Source: Pseudomonas sp. 31-12 (GTDB taxonomy: Bacteria; Pseudomonadota; Gammaproteobacteria; Pseudomonadales; Pseudomonadaceae). Taken from it: a DNA stretch of 64,000 nt. The notes beneath the pieces were generated by a model. That model did not search any database. It had not been told where the DNA came from and saw only the letters and a list, made by a program, of their open reading frames with translations. Below, piece by piece: positions 17,339 through 26,522 of the stretch. The stretch is taken from positions 6,014,001-6,078,000 of the forward strand of contig NZ_CP029482.1 of assembly GCF_003151075.1 (NCBI RefSeq). The letters are read 5' to 3'. Within the stretch, counting starts at the first letter, position 1; every line of letters begins with the position of its first letter. Made by a program: the position numbers and the translations under genes.

Positions 17339-18304
17339 ATGAAAAATTGGCTGTTGATTGTGTTGTTCACGTGCGCAAGCACCCAGGCTGCGGAGCATGG
17401 CGTCAAGGAACTCAGCCCCGGGCGATTGTTGTTGAAAGAAGGCGAGATGGCGGTGAGCCTCGGCCCGGCGCCGGCGCCGGCGAAAATCGAACGCGTGCTG
17501 ATCATCATCCATGGTCGGCTGCGCAACGCTGAAACCTATCGCCAGAGCGCCGAGCACGCGGCGGAACTGGCCGGGCAAAGTGCAAGCACCCTGGTGATTG
17601 CCCCGCAATTTCTCAACGAAACCGACATCGCGCTGCATCCGGTGGCTGACACGGTATTGCGCTGGCAGGGCAATGACTGGATGGCCGGAGGTTTATCCAC
17701 CGCTCCTTTTGCGCTGAGTTCCTTCGCGGCCCTCGATCAAATCATCGAGAGGGTCGGCGACCGCCGGCAATTTCCGGATGTGAAGCAAATCATCATCGCC
17801 GGGCACTCCGGTGGCGGTCAGGTGGTCCAGCGCTATGCGCTGCTGGCGCGTGAGCAACCGGCCCTGACGGCCGCCGGCGTGAAGCTTCGCTACGTCGTCG
17901 CCAATCCTTCGTCCTATGCGTACTTCAACGAGCAGCGGCCGGTGGCGTTCAACCATGCGGCATGTCCCGGTTTCAATCGCTGGAAGTACGGGCTGACGGA
18001 TTTACCCGTTTATGCCAGTGGGCAAACGGCACCACAAATTGAAGGCAATTACGTCAAACGGGACGTGACTTATCTGCTTGGGCAACAAGACACCGACCCG
18101 CAGCATCCGGCGCTGGACAAGGGTTGTGAGGCTGAAGCGCAAGGTGCTAATCGTCTGGTTCGCGGGCGGAATTTTTTCAATTACGTGCTGCGCCGCAACC
18201 CGAAAGGGGTCAATCAGCGGCTGATTGAAGTGCCCGGAGTCGGGCATAACGGGGATGAGATGTTGACGTCGCCGGAGGGGCAGAAGGTGTTGTTTGGTCA
18301 GTGA
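17339..18304 (+). CDS. Secreted alpha/beta hydrolase
   Basis: A 321-residue protein with a short signal peptide (MKNWLLIVLFTCASTQAA) and an alpha/beta hydrolase core. VLIIIHGRLRNA gives the oxyanion loop, S157 in AGHSGGGQ is the nucleophile, and the histidine is probably in VPGVGHNGDEM near the end. The substrate is unknown; the fold is used by esterases, lipases and cutinases. It starts directly after the zinc peptidase stop, and the two may act together in the periplasm. Confidence 0.82.
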   Translation: MKNWLLIVLFTCASTQAAEHGVKELSPGRLLLKEGEMAVSLGPAPAPAKIERVLIIIHGRLRNAETYRQSAEHAAELAGQSASTLVIAPQFLNETDIALHPVADTVLRWQGNDWMAGGLSTAPFALSSFAALDQIIERVGDRRQFPDVKQIIIAGHSGGGQVVQRYALLAREQPALTAAGVKLRYVVANPSSYAYFNEQRPVAFNHAACPGFNRWKYGLTDLPVYASGQTAPQIEGNYVKRDVTYLLGQQDTDPQHPALDKGCEAEAQGANRLVRGRNFFNYVLRRNPKGVNQRLIEVPGVGHNGDEMLTSPEGQKVLFGQ

Positions 18305-18327
18305 GCTTGTGGTGTCTGGCCTGACGC

Positions 18328-18418
18328 CATCGCGGGCAAGCCCGCTCCCACAGGTAGGTGTCGTACCTGAATTATCCTGTCGACACACAATCCTGTGGGA
18401 GCGGGCTTGCCCGCGAAG
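18328..18418. repeat. REP pair (GTGGGAGCGGGCTTG family), inverted
   Basis: Two inverted copies of CGCGGGCAAGCCCGCTCCCACAG lie between the converging hydrolase and HAD genes. Confidence 0.85.
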
Positions 18419-18424
18419 GGGCCC

Positions 18425-19018
18425 TCAAGCCGAGAGCATTTCCCGCAACACCCCACAATCCACCGCATGCCAATCCGTCAATTCAGGCCAGGGATTATCC
18501 GGCAAATTCACCAACACCGTGCGCGCCCCTGCCGCCCGACCGCAATCCAGATCAAAGCGGTAATCACCGACCATCACCATCTCGCTCGCCGGCACCTTCC
18601 AGGCCTCGGCCAGTTTCAGCAAACCACCGGGATGTGGTTTAGGCGGCGCTTCATCACGCCCCAGCACATCCTCCACCGCAAAGCAGTCCGCCAGGCCGAT
18701 CGCCTCCAGTGTCACGTGCGCCAGTTCTCGGGCATTGCGCGTCAGGATGCCCAGGCGATAACCGCGCCCGGCCAACTCACGCACCAGCTCCACCGCACCC
18801 GGCGCCGCTTTCGAGCCCAACGCCAAATCGCGTTCGTGCTCCAGCAACCAGGCATGTTTGGCGGCCGCTTCATCGGCCGGCAGCGCGGCGAGGTGGGTCA
18901 GGATGTCGTCTTCGGCCGGGATCGCCAAGGCCACGCGGATCGCCGCGAAGTCATGCACGGCCACCGTCAGGGTGCCGTCCATGTCGAACACCCAGTGCCG
19001 CACCTCGGCCAGGCTCAT
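18425..19018 (-). CDS. HAD family hydrolase (phosphatase)
   Basis: A 197-residue protein of the haloacid dehalogenase superfamily. Motif I is WVFDMDGTLT with the two catalytic aspartates, motif II is LGILTRNAREL, and motif IV is MVMVGDYRFDLDCGRAAG. The cap between motifs I and II is small and helical, as in phosphoglycolate phosphatase-like enzymes. The start overlaps the tesB stop by four bases (ATGA), so it is translated with the thioesterase. The substrate is unknown. Confidence 0.88.
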   Translation of the reverse strand: MSLAEVRHWVFDMDGTLTVAVHDFAAIRVALAIPAEDDILTHLAALPADEAAAKHAWLLEHERDLALGSKAAPGAVELVRELAGRGYRLGILTRNARELAHVTLEAIGLADCFAVEDVLGRDEAPPKPHPGGLLKLAEAWKVPASEMVMVGDYRFDLDCGRAAGARTVLVNLPDNPWPELTDWHAVDCGVLREMLSA

Positions 19019-19884
19019 GCCCAATCCTTGCGGTGACGGATCAAGCCTTCCTGCGTCACCGACGCCACCAGTTGCCCGGCACGGTTGAACACGCTGCCTC
19101 GGGTGAAGCCGCGAGAGTTGCCGGCCCATGGGCTGTCCATTGCGTACAGCAACCAGTCATCGGCGCGCAGGTCCGCATGGAACCACAGCGAGTGGTCGAG
19201 GCTGGCGACTTGCATGTCTTTCTGCCAGACCGATTTGCCATGGGGCTGCATCGAGGTGGTCAGCAGACCGAAGTCCGAGGCGTAGGCCAGCAGGTATTTG
19301 TGCAGCGCCGGAGAGTCCGCCAAGGCACCGTCGGCGCGAAACCAGACGTACTTCACCGGATCGGACGGTTGCGGGTTGTAGGGATCTTTCTCGGTGATCG
19401 GTCGGAATTCGATCGGTTTGGGGCACAGAAATTTTTCGCGCATGTGCTCGGGAATCAGGTGCGCGCGCTGTTGGGTGAGTTCCAGTTCCGAGGGCAGGTT
19501 TTCCGGGCCGACCACGGTCGGCATTTCGGCCTGGTGCTCGAAGCCTTTTTCGTCGTACTGGAACGAGGCACTGCAGGTGAAGATCGGGTTGCCCTTCTGA
19601 ATCGCCGTCACCCGGCGCGTGCTGAAACTGCCGCCATCACGCACCCGGTCAACCTGATACACCACGGGCAATGCGGAATCGCCCGGACGCAGAAAATAAC
19701 CGTGCATCGAATGCACATGGCGCGTCTCTTCGACCGTCTGACTGGCCGCCGACAAGGACTGACCGATCACCTGACCGCCGAACAACTGGCGAAAACCCAG
19801 GTCCTGACTGCGGCCACGGAACAGGTTTTCTTCGATCGGTTCCAGGGTCAGCAAGTCGACCAGATCATCCAACACTTGGCTCAT
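19015..19884 (-). CDS. tesB: Acyl-CoA thioesterase II
   Basis: A 289-residue double hot-dog thioesterase that splits medium- and long-chain acyl-CoA into fatty acid and CoA. The N-terminal half has NLFRGRSQDLGFRQLFGGQVIGQSLSAA and HSMHGYFLRPGD; the C-terminal half has SLDHSLWFHADLRADDWLLYAMDSPWAGNSRGF. Length matches E. coli TesB (286). It is cytoplasmic and is coupled to the downstream HAD gene. A 103-base space separates it from the GNAT gene. Confidence 0.93.
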   Translation of the reverse strand: MSQVLDDLVDLLTLEPIEENLFRGRSQDLGFRQLFGGQVIGQSLSAASQTVEETRHVHSMHGYFLRPGDSALPVVYQVDRVRDGGSFSTRRVTAIQKGNPIFTCSASFQYDEKGFEHQAEMPTVVGPENLPSELELTQQRAHLIPEHMREKFLCPKPIEFRPITEKDPYNPQPSDPVKYVWFRADGALADSPALHKYLLAYASDFGLLTTSMQPHGKSVWQKDMQVASLDHSLWFHADLRADDWLLYAMDSPWAGNSRGFTRGSVFNRAGQLVASVTQEGLIRHRKDWA

Positions 19885-19987
19885 TCAGACTCTCCTCACA
19901 CAAAGCATGCCGCGCAGTCTTGGCTGCGGCGGTCGATTCAGTTTATGGCCAGGGCCCATGGGGGCCATTGTAAACGTCCGTGCCTGC

Positions 19988-20557
19988 TTATCCATGCAAG
20001 GTTTGCAGCCATTGTTCACGGGTGATGCGGTACAGCACATGGTGACGCAGGGGATGATCGGCCGCGAGCTTGGGGTGTTCGAAATCATCGGCTGAATCAT
20101 GGTGCATGCCGATGGCCTGCATGACTTTTTCCGAAGGCAGGTTGTCTTTGGCGGTAAACGACACGACTTCTTGCAGCGCCAACCGATCAAAGCCGCAGCG
20201 CAGAGCGGTCCAAGCCGCTTCACTGGCATAACCCAGGCCCCAATGCTCGCGCGACAGGCGCCAGCCGATTTCGGTCGCCGGGGTGAACGGCGCGTCGAAA
20301 CCGACCACACCGAGGCCGGTGAAACCGATGAATGCCCCGGTGTCCTTGCGCTCCAGCGCCCAGAGGCCAAAGCCATGCTCGGCAAAATGCCCGCGAATCC
20401 GTCCGATCAGCGAAGCACTTTCCAGGCGACTCAACGGCGCCGGAAAATAACGCATGACCTGTGGATCGGCACACATCGCCGCAAACTCCGGCAAATCCTC
20501 ATCGCGCCACTGCCGCAACAACAGTCGCGCGCTCTCGAGTTCCAGTATCGGCTCCAT
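19988..20557 (-). CDS. GNAT family N-acetyltransferase (RimJ/RimL type)
   Basis: A 189-residue acetyltransferase. The pattern LESARLLLRQWRDEDLPEFAAM at the N-terminus, IGWRLSREHWGLGYASEAAWTAL for the acetyl-CoA loop and NLPSEKVMQAIGM are those of the RimJ-like GNAT branch. It probably acetylates an amine on a protein or small molecule. The ATG at 20557 follows GGGGAAGAGACG; an upstream start 19 codons earlier lacks family similarity. It is divergent from the deacetylase gene with 74 bases between. Confidence 0.85.
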   Translation of the reverse strand: MEPILELESARLLLRQWRDEDLPEFAAMCADPQVMRYFPAPLSRLESASLIGRIRGHFAEHGFGLWALERKDTGAFIGFTGLGVVGFDAPFTPATEIGWRLSREHWGLGYASEAAWTALRCGFDRLALQEVVSFTAKDNLPSEKVMQAIGMHHDSADDFEHPKLAADHPLRHHVLYRITREQWLQTLHG

Positions 20558-20631
20558 CGTCTCTTCCCCTTTCCATGCCGCAAGTCTACAACGCTGGTAG
20601 GATCCTTCACTCATTCCTACCTGAATTCGTT

Positions 20632-21552
20632 ATGCCGCTGCCGCTGATCTACCACGAAGACTACAGCCCTGAATTCCCGGCCGATCACCGCTTCCCCATG
20701 GACAAGTTTCGCCTGCTGCGCGATCACCTGGTGGACAGCGGCCTGACCCGGGACGTTGACCTGCTGCGTCCGGAACTCTGCCCCCCGGAGATTCTCGCCC
20801 TCGCCCATGACGCTGCCTATATCGAACGCTACATGAGCGGCGAGTTGTCCCGCGAAGACCAGCGGCGCCTCGGCCTGCCCTGGAGCGAAGCGCTGGCCCG
20901 GCGCACCGTGCGCGCAGTCGGCGGTTCGTTGCTGGCGGCGGAACAGGCGCTGGAACACGGGCTGGCCTGTCATCTGGCCGGCGGCACCCATCACGCGCAT
21001 TACGACTATCCGGCGGGTTTCTGCATCTTCAATGACCTGGCGGTGATCAGCCATTTTCTGTTGGAAAGCGGCCGTGTGAATCGGGTGCTGATCTTCGATT
21101 GCGACGTGCACCAGGGCGACGGGACTGCACGGATTCTGCACAACACCCCGGACGCGGTGACCGTTTCCCTGCACTGCGAAAAGAATTTTCCTGCACGCAA
21201 GGCCGAAAGCGACTGGGACATCCCGCTGCCCAAAGGCATGGGCGATGCCGATTACCTGAAAGTGGTGGACGACGCGCTGAATTATTTGCTGCCGCTCTAC
21301 CAACCGGACCTGGTGTTGTACGACGCCGGGGTCGATGTGCATAAGGACGACGTACTCGGTTACCTGAAGCTGACCGATGAAGGCGTTGCCGCTCGCGATG
21401 AAAGCGTGATGCGCCATTGCCTGGGGCGGGATATTCCGGTGGTCGGGGTGATTGGCGGCGGCTACAGCAAGGACCGCAAGGCTTTGGCGCGCCGCCACGG
21501 CATCCTCCATCACAGCGCGCAACGGGTCTGGCAGTCATCAGGTTGTCATTGA
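20632..21552 (+). CDS. Histone deacetylase family protein
   Basis: A 306-residue zinc hydrolase of the acetoin utilisation/HDAC family. The paired histidines are H120-H121 (GGTHHAHYDYPAG), the zinc ligands D158 and H160 (DCDVHQGDG) and about D235 (YDAGVDVH), and the transition-state tyrosine is in IGGGYSKD. It would remove acyl groups from amines such as acetylated polyamines or protein lysines. It is divergent from an acetyltransferase gene, which is suggestive but not proof of a shared substrate. The start matches the family N-terminus MPLPLIYHEDY. Confidence 0.9.
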   Translation: MPLPLIYHEDYSPEFPADHRFPMDKFRLLRDHLVDSGLTRDVDLLRPELCPPEILALAHDAAYIERYMSGELSREDQRRLGLPWSEALARRTVRAVGGSLLAAEQALEHGLACHLAGGTHHAHYDYPAGFCIFNDLAVISHFLLESGRVNRVLIFDCDVHQGDGTARILHNTPDAVTVSLHCEKNFPARKAESDWDIPLPKGMGDADYLKVVDDALNYLLPLYQPDLVLYDAGVDVHKDDVLGYLKLTDEGVAARDESVMRHCLGRDIPVVGVIGGGYSKDRKALARRHGILHHSAQRVWQSSGCH

Positions 21553-21686
21553 GGTGTGAGTCTTTACCCACAATGCCTGTGGAACTGCCTGTGGATAACC
21601 TGAGTGAAAGGGTCTGCAGGCCATGCGGTACTTAGCCTGCAACTCGGTGATTGTTTTTTAACCACCTTCGAAAATACCGACAACCC

Positions 21687-21778
21687 CTTGTGGGAGCGGG
21701 CTTGCTCGCGAAAGCGGCGTGTCAGCCGACATCAATGTTGATCGTTAAATTGCATTCGCGAGCAAGCCCGCTCCCACA
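21687..21778. repeat. REP pair (GTGGGAGCGGGCTTG family), inverted
   Basis: Inverted copies of TGTGGGAGCGGGCTTGCTCGCGA flank about 45 bases, in the space between the deacetylase and flavoprotein genes. Confidence 0.85.
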
Positions 21779-21832
21779 TGAATCTGTGCTGATAGAATGC
21801 GCGGCTTATTCCGCCATACCGCAGCGCATTCC

Positions 21833-23074
21833 ATGACCCAGCCCTCGACCTCCTCCCCTTCCCACGTCGCCATCATCGGCGGCGGCCCCGCCGGCCTGAT
21901 GGCGGCCGAAGTGTTGAGCCAGGCCGGGATCAAAGTCGACCTGTACGACGGCATGCCTTCGGTGGGGCGAAAATTCCTGCTGGCCGGTGTCGGCGGCATG
22001 AACATCACCCACTCCGAAACCTATCCGGCGTTTCTCTCGCGCTACGCCGAACGTGCCCCGCAAATTGCCCCGCTGCTCCGCTCATTCGGCGCGGATGCGT
22101 TGTGCCAATGGATTCATGACCTGGGTATCGAAACCTTTGTCGGCAGCTCCGGCCGGGTGTTTCCGACCGACATGAAAGCCGCGCCCCTGTTGCGCGCCTG
22201 GCTCAAACGCCTGCGAGACGCCGGCGTTGTTATCCACACCCGCCACCGCTGGCTCGGCTGGGATGACACCGGTGGATTGCGCATCGACAGCCCTGAGGGC
22301 GAAAAAACCATCAAGTCCGACGCCACCTTGCTGGCCCTCGGCGGCGGCAGCTGGTCACGCCTCGGTTCGGACGGTGCCTGGATGCTGCCACTGGAACAGC
22401 GCGGCGTAGGATTGATGCCGCTGCAACCGAGTAATTGCGGTTTCGAGGTGCAGGCCTGGAGCGACCTGATGGTCAGCAAATTCGCCGGTGCGCCGCTGAA
22501 AAACATCGCCATCGGCCTCAATGACGACGTGCCTCGCTTGGGCGAATGCGTGATCACCGCGACCGGGATTGAAGGCAGTTTGATCTACGCCCTCTCGGCG
22601 CCGATCCGTGAAGCTATCAACGCGCACGGCTCGGCGACCATTCATCTCGACCTGCTGCCGGGCCGGCCTGTGGATAAAGTCCAGGCTGCGCTGAGCAAAC
22701 CGCGCGGCTCCCGTTCCATGTCCAAACACCTGCACAGTCAGCTCGGGATTGATGGGGTGAAAGCGGCGCTGTTGCGCGAACTCACACCGGCCGAAAGCTT
22801 TGCTGATCCGGCATTGCTGGCCCGGGCGATCAAGGCACTGCCCCTGACGCTGGTCAAAACCCGTCCACTGGATGAAGCCATCAGCAGCGCCGGTGGTGTG
22901 ATGTTCGAGTCGATGGATGAACGGCTGATGCTCAAGCAATTGCCTGGCGTGTTCTGCGCGGGGGAAATGCTCGATTGGGAAGCGCCGACCGGCGGCTATC
23001 TGCTGACCGCGTGTTTCGCCAGTGGGCGCGCGGCGGGGTTGGGGATGGTGGAGTGGTTGAAGCGAGGGGCGTGA
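21833..23074 (+). CDS. HI0933-type flavoprotein (TIGR03862 family)
   Basis: A 413-residue NAD(P)/FAD-dependent oxidoreductase. The dinucleotide motif is HVAIIGGGPAGLMAAEVLSQAG near residues 10-31. It is followed by FLLAGVGGMNITHSE, by GSSGRVFPTDMKAAPLLRAW, and near the end by GVFCAGEMLDWEAPTGGYLLTACFASGRAAG, the second FAD-contact segment. The family is widespread and its substrate is not established. The start is the ATG just before the MTQPSTSS leader; nine more bases upstream are open but unsupported. Confidence 0.88.
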   Translation: MTQPSTSSPSHVAIIGGGPAGLMAAEVLSQAGIKVDLYDGMPSVGRKFLLAGVGGMNITHSETYPAFLSRYAERAPQIAPLLRSFGADALCQWIHDLGIETFVGSSGRVFPTDMKAAPLLRAWLKRLRDAGVVIHTRHRWLGWDDTGGLRIDSPEGEKTIKSDATLLALGGGSWSRLGSDGAWMLPLEQRGVGLMPLQPSNCGFEVQAWSDLMVSKFAGAPLKNIAIGLNDDVPRLGECVITATGIEGSLIYALSAPIREAINAHGSATIHLDLLPGRPVDKVQAALSKPRGSRSMSKHLHSQLGIDGVKAALLRELTPAESFADPALLARAIKALPLTLVKTRPLDEAISSAGGVMFESMDERLMLKQLPGVFCAGEMLDWEAPTGGYLLTACFASGRAAGLGMVEWLKRGA

Positions 23075-23107
23075 TTTGTTGGCCATACGTACTTCGACAG
23101 CCTTCAA

Positions 23108-23278
23108 GATCCACCCCTCACCCCAGCCCTCTCCCCACAGGGGAGAGGGGGAAAGGGAGCAGATCTCCAAGCCTTTCAAATCATGAGTTCGACTCGATAT
23201 CTCAGGTCGCAGAATATTCAAAGAAACCCACGGTTAGTCCCCTCGCCCCTCTGGCGAGAGGGTTAGGGTGAGGGGACG
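23108..23278. repeat. Two inverted copies of a CCCTCTCC-type repeat
   Basis: At 23110-23152 lies CCCTCACCCCAGCCCTCTCC with its small GGGGAGAGGGG palindrome; at 23236-23277 the same type appears in opposite orientation (GGCGAGAGGGTTAGGGTGAGG). It occupies the space between the flavoprotein and the helicase genes. Confidence 0.65.
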
Positions 23279-23299
23279 GTTCTCAAGCCAATCCCACCA

Positions 23300-24634
23300 T
23301 CAAGGCTTCTTCTTACGCGGCCCAGTGTTAAACACCGGCACCTTGCGCACAGGCTTGATCGAAGGCTCCGGCGCCGAAGCATCCCCGCTCTCAACCCATT
23401 TGCCCAGGTTGCGTTTACCGCCTCCGGAGGTCTTCGGCTTCTTCGGTTTTTTCGGCTTCTTCACCACCTGACCGCTGGCATCGGTATCCGGCACCCGGTG
23501 CTCAGGTTCGAAATCATGTTCCATCTGCCGCGGCAATGTCTGACGGGTCAACGTCTCGATGGCCGACAGCAGATTCACTTCATCGGCACAGACCAGCGAA
23601 ATGGCCTGCCCGGTAGCGCCCGCACGGCCGGTACGACCGATACGGTGAATGTAGTCCTCCGCCACGATCGGCAGGTCGAAGTTGACTACCAACGGCAGGT
23701 CTTCGATATCCAGACCACGGGCGGCAACGTCAGTGGCCACAAGAATCTGCACTTCACTGGCCTTGAACCGGTCCAGCGCACGCTGGCGGGTGGCTTGAGG
23801 CTTGTCGCCGTGGATGCCGTCGGCGTTGATGCCCAGGCCCTGAAGTTTTTCCACCAGCGCGTCCACGCCATTGCGGGTCTTGGCGAACACCAGCACCTGC
23901 TTCCACTTGCCCTTGCGCAGCAAGTGAATGAACAGCTCCGGCTTGCGCTTCTTGTCCACCGTCACCACCCACTGTTTAACGGTGTTGGCGGCGACGTTGC
24001 GCGGGCTGACTTCGATGCTCAGCGGATCGTTGAGCATTTGCCCGGCGAGGGTGCGGATCGCGTCGGAGAAGGTCGCGGAGAACAACAGCGTCTGACGTTT
24101 CTTCGGCAGCGCCTTGTAAATGTTCCCCAGCTCCTCGGAAAATCCCAGGTCGAGCATGCGATCGGCTTCGTCCAGTACCAGGGTTTGCAGCTGGTTGAAC
24201 TTGAGGGCGTTCTGACGGAATAGGTCGAGCAAACGACCCGGCGTCGCCACCAACAGATCGACGCCTTTGCGCAGCTTCATCATTTGCGGGTTGATGCTGA
24301 CACCGCCGTACACCGCATAAGTGCTCAGCGGCAGGTTCTCGGCGTACTGACGCACGGCTTCGTGAACCTGTTCGGCCAGTTCGCGGGTCGGCACCAGGAT
24401 CAGCGCGCGGACCGAGTTGGCGGTGACTTTCGGCCCTTCCATGGCCAGCAATTGCAGGAGCGGCAGCGCGAAACCGGCGGTCTTGCCGGTGCCGGTCTGG
24501 GCGGCGGCCATCAGGTCGCGACCGGCCAGCACCGCCGGAATGGCTTGCGCCTGAACCGGCGTCGGGGTCTGGTAGCCGAGCGTCTCGAGAGAGCGCAGCA
24601 AGGGTTCGATCAGGCCAAGGGTGGCGAAAGTCAT
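23300..24634 (-). CDS. rhlE: DEAD-box ATP-dependent RNA helicase, RhlE-like
   Basis: A 444-residue RNA helicase. Motifs in order: the Q motif (GYQTPTPVQAQAIP), AAQTGTGKT, PTRELAEQ, VLDEADRMLD, LLFSATF, ATDVAARGLDIE and HRIGRTGRAG. The last 60 residues are lysine-rich (KKPKKPKKPK, RKKKP) and probably bind RNA. RhlE proteins act in ribosome assembly and RNA decay. Pseudomonas has several paralogues, so the exact orthologue is uncertain. It is in one direction with the EamA gene, 78 bases downstream of it. Confidence 0.88.
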   Translation of the reverse strand: MTFATLGLIEPLLRSLETLGYQTPTPVQAQAIPAVLAGRDLMAAAQTGTGKTAGFALPLLQLLAMEGPKVTANSVRALILVPTRELAEQVHEAVRQYAENLPLSTYAVYGGVSINPQMMKLRKGVDLLVATPGRLLDLFRQNALKFNQLQTLVLDEADRMLDLGFSEELGNIYKALPKKRQTLLFSATFSDAIRTLAGQMLNDPLSIEVSPRNVAANTVKQWVVTVDKKRKPELFIHLLRKGKWKQVLVFAKTRNGVDALVEKLQGLGINADGIHGDKPQATRQRALDRFKASEVQILVATDVAARGLDIEDLPLVVNFDLPIVAEDYIHRIGRTGRAGATGQAISLVCADEVNLLSAIETLTRQTLPRQMEHDFEPEHRVPDTDASGQVVKKPKKPKKPKTSGGGKRNLGKWVESGDASAPEPSIKPVRKVPVFNTGPRKKKP

Positions 24635-24712
24635 GGGATTACCGTAGGAAAATTCAGCGCGGGTTTTTCAAAACAAGTGTGCAAAACAAGATGCAATGGC
24701 GCGCAGTTTACC

Positions 24713-25630
24713 CTAATTCACGCTCGATTCTGTCTGCACCACGGCAGCCGGTCTTTGCGGAGCCCGGCGCCACTGCGGCAGACCGATCAGCACCACCGCA
24801 CTAATGATCACCATCATCGCCAACCCTTCTTCGATGCCGATGGTCTCACCGACAAACACAATCCCCAGCAACACCGCGACCGCCGGGTTGACGTAGGCAT
24901 AACTGGTCGCCGCTGCCGGACGTACGTTTTTCAACAGGTACATGTAGGCGTTGAAGGCGATGATCGAACCGAAGAAGGTCAAATAGGCCAAGGCTGCCCA
25001 GCCTTCGATTGGCGGCATGGCTTGCAGATGCTCGCCGCTCAGCGCACTGCCGATCAGCAGCACCACGCCGCCGACCAGCATTTCCACGGCACTGGCCATG
25101 GCGCCCTGAGGCAGCGGCAAGTGTTTGCTCCACACTGAACCAAAGGCCCAGGAAGCCGCCGCGAACACCAACAACAGCGCACCCAACGGGCTCGATTGCA
25201 GGTTGGACCCGAGGTTGAGCATGGCAATGCCGATCAGCCCGAGCACAATCCCGGCCCATTCGAGACGGGTATTTCGCGCGCCCCAGAAATAGCCGCAAAG
25301 CAAGGTAAACAGCGGCACCGTCGCCACCGCCAATGCCGCCACACCGGACGCCACACCCATGTGCTCGGCCACGCTGACCCCGCCGTTACCGCAAGCGAGC
25401 AGCAAAATCCCGATGATCCCGGCGGCTTTCCACTGCGCCCAGGTCGGTGCCGGTGCCCCGCGCCAGCGCAGGAAAGCGTACATCAGCGTCCCGGCGATCA
25501 CGAAACGGATACCGGCGAGCAGCAACGGCGGCCAGTACTCCACACCGATGCGAATCACCAGATAGGTCGAGCCCCAGATTACGTACAGGGCGAAGAAAGC
25601 GGCGATCAACGGTAACGGGAAACGGCGCAT
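24713..25630 (-). CDS. EamA family exporter, YedA-like
   Basis: A 305-residue inner-membrane protein with ten hydrophobic helices and two EamA repeats. It has IAAFFALYVIWGSTYLVIRIGVEYWPP in helix 1 and SYAYVNPAVAVLLGIVFVGE in helix 9, as in E. coli YedA. Members export amino acids or drugs; the substrate is not known. It is divergent from an Lrp-type regulator gene 163 bases away, and that regulator is a likely controller, as often seen for such exporters. Confidence 0.87.
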   Translation of the reverse strand: MRRFPLPLIAAFFALYVIWGSTYLVIRIGVEYWPPLLLAGIRFVIAGTLMYAFLRWRGAPAPTWAQWKAAGIIGILLLACGNGGVSVAEHMGVASGVAALAVATVPLFTLLCGYFWGARNTRLEWAGIVLGLIGIAMLNLGSNLQSSPLGALLLVFAAASWAFGSVWSKHLPLPQGAMASAVEMLVGGVVLLIGSALSGEHLQAMPPIEGWAALAYLTFFGSIIAFNAYMYLLKNVRPAAATSYAYVNPAVAVLLGIVFVGETIGIEEGLAMMVIISAVVLIGLPQWRRAPQRPAAVVQTESSVN

Positions 25631-25793
25631 GGGCAGCTCGACGACAGGAAAATGTGAACAGCTATTCTAGAAAGGCCAGCGGCGTAAAATAAGTTACAAA
25701 ACCTGTTTATAGCGCCGGTACACTTTTCAAATCACGGAGATCGGCGCTATAAACCGTGATTTCGAAAGTCAGCCAATTTTCAGGAATTCGACG

Positions 25794-26249
25794 ATGGATA
25801 AATACGACCGCATGCTCCTCAGCGCCCTGCTGGAAAACGGTCGTGCGTCCTACGCCGACCTGGCGCGCAAGGTCAACCTGTCCGCCCCGGCCGTGGCCGA
25901 GCGCGTGGCCAAGCTCGAAGCCAGCGGGGTGATTACCGGTTACCAGGCGAAAGTCGACATGGCCAAGCTGGGGTTGCCGATCCAGTGCGTGATCGAACTG
26001 CGTTTGAACCAGCACGGCAACCAGAAGGCCTACGACGATCTGATCAAAATCCCACAGCTAACTGAATGCCACAGAGTCACGGGTGATCCGTGCCTGATCA
26101 TGCAAGCGGCGGTAGGTTCGATGCCGGAGCTGGAAGAGTTGATCAACCGGATCGCAAAGTTCGGGTTCAGCAAGACCTCGATTGTGCTGTCGAGCGCCAT
26201 CGAGAAGCGCGTGCCGTTGGGGCAGCTGGAAGGGAATGGCAAAGCCTGA
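25794..26249 (+). CDS. Lrp/AsnC family regulator
   Basis: A 151-residue regulator. The N-terminal helix-turn-helix (MDKYDRMLLSALLENGRASYADLARKVNLSAPAVAERVAKLE) is followed by the RAM ligand-binding domain with VTGDPCLIMQAAV. It is divergent from the EamA exporter gene, so it may switch export on in response to an amino acid. The stop is followed by a REP pair and then by the decayed exonuclease fragment. Confidence 0.9.
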   Translation: MDKYDRMLLSALLENGRASYADLARKVNLSAPAVAERVAKLEASGVITGYQAKVDMAKLGLPIQCVIELRLNQHGNQKAYDDLIKIPQLTECHRVTGDPCLIMQAAVGSMPELEELINRIAKFGFSKTSIVLSSAIEKRVPLGQLEGNGKA

Positions 26250-26261
26250 AACACCGCAAAT

Positions 26262-26359
26262 CCCCTGTGGGAGCGAGCCTGCTCGCGATAGCGGAGTACC
26301 AGTCGACATCGATGCTGAATGATTAATCGCTATCGCGAGCAGGCTCACTCCCACAAGGG
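26262..26359. repeat. REP pair (GTGGGAGCGAGCCTG variant), inverted
   Basis: Inverted copies of CTGTGGGAGCGAGCCTGCTCGCGATAGCG flank about 45 bases. The right-hand end (CCCACAAGGGATTTG) runs into the exonuclease-derived direct repeat. Confidence 0.85.
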
Positions 26360-26397
26360 ATTTGCAGTGTTTTCAGAACCCGCGATGGCGCTTGAGG
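26351..26397. repeat. Left direct repeat of the Bro-N insertion
   Basis: This stretch matches 27384-27430 at nearly every base, with 30 bases from TGTTTTCAGAACC to CTTGAGG identical. The right copy covers the 3' end of the intact exonuclease gene and its downstream flank. Confidence 0.8.
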
Positions 26398-26453
26398 CCA
26401 AATGTGCCGTCAGTTGGCCGCCAGTTCGGCATCGGCCATAGCCCGGCGAGCCT
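26363..26453 (-). pseudogene. Decayed duplicate of the 3' end of the exonuclease gene
   Basis: Sequence from the stop region of the 27406-28017 exonuclease gene appears here again: the terminal 30 bases are identical, then about 100 bases are missing, then the GTTGGCCGCCATCTCCGCAT part (codons for the AMADAEMAANLTG region) recurs with several changes. It has no start and is not translated into a usable product. It shows that the exonuclease gene, or part of it, once lay directly beside the Lrp gene. Confidence 0.75.
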
Positions 26454-26466
26454 GACCAAAAACCCG

Positions 26467-26516
26467 TTCCCACAGGTGTTACCTAATCCCTGTGGGAGCG
26501 GGCTTGCCCGCGAAGC
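26467..26516. repeat. REP unit between the exonuclease remnant and the Bro-N gene
   Basis: CCCACAGGTG and CCTGTGGGAGCGGGCTTGCC lie close together, a short REP unit of the first family. Confidence 0.7.
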
Positions 26517-26522
26517 GATCTG

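Noticed and set aside
18709..20025. A 438-codon plus-strand frame across the HAD and tesB genes
   Set aside because: It runs antisense across two coupled, conserved genes and has no family similarity.
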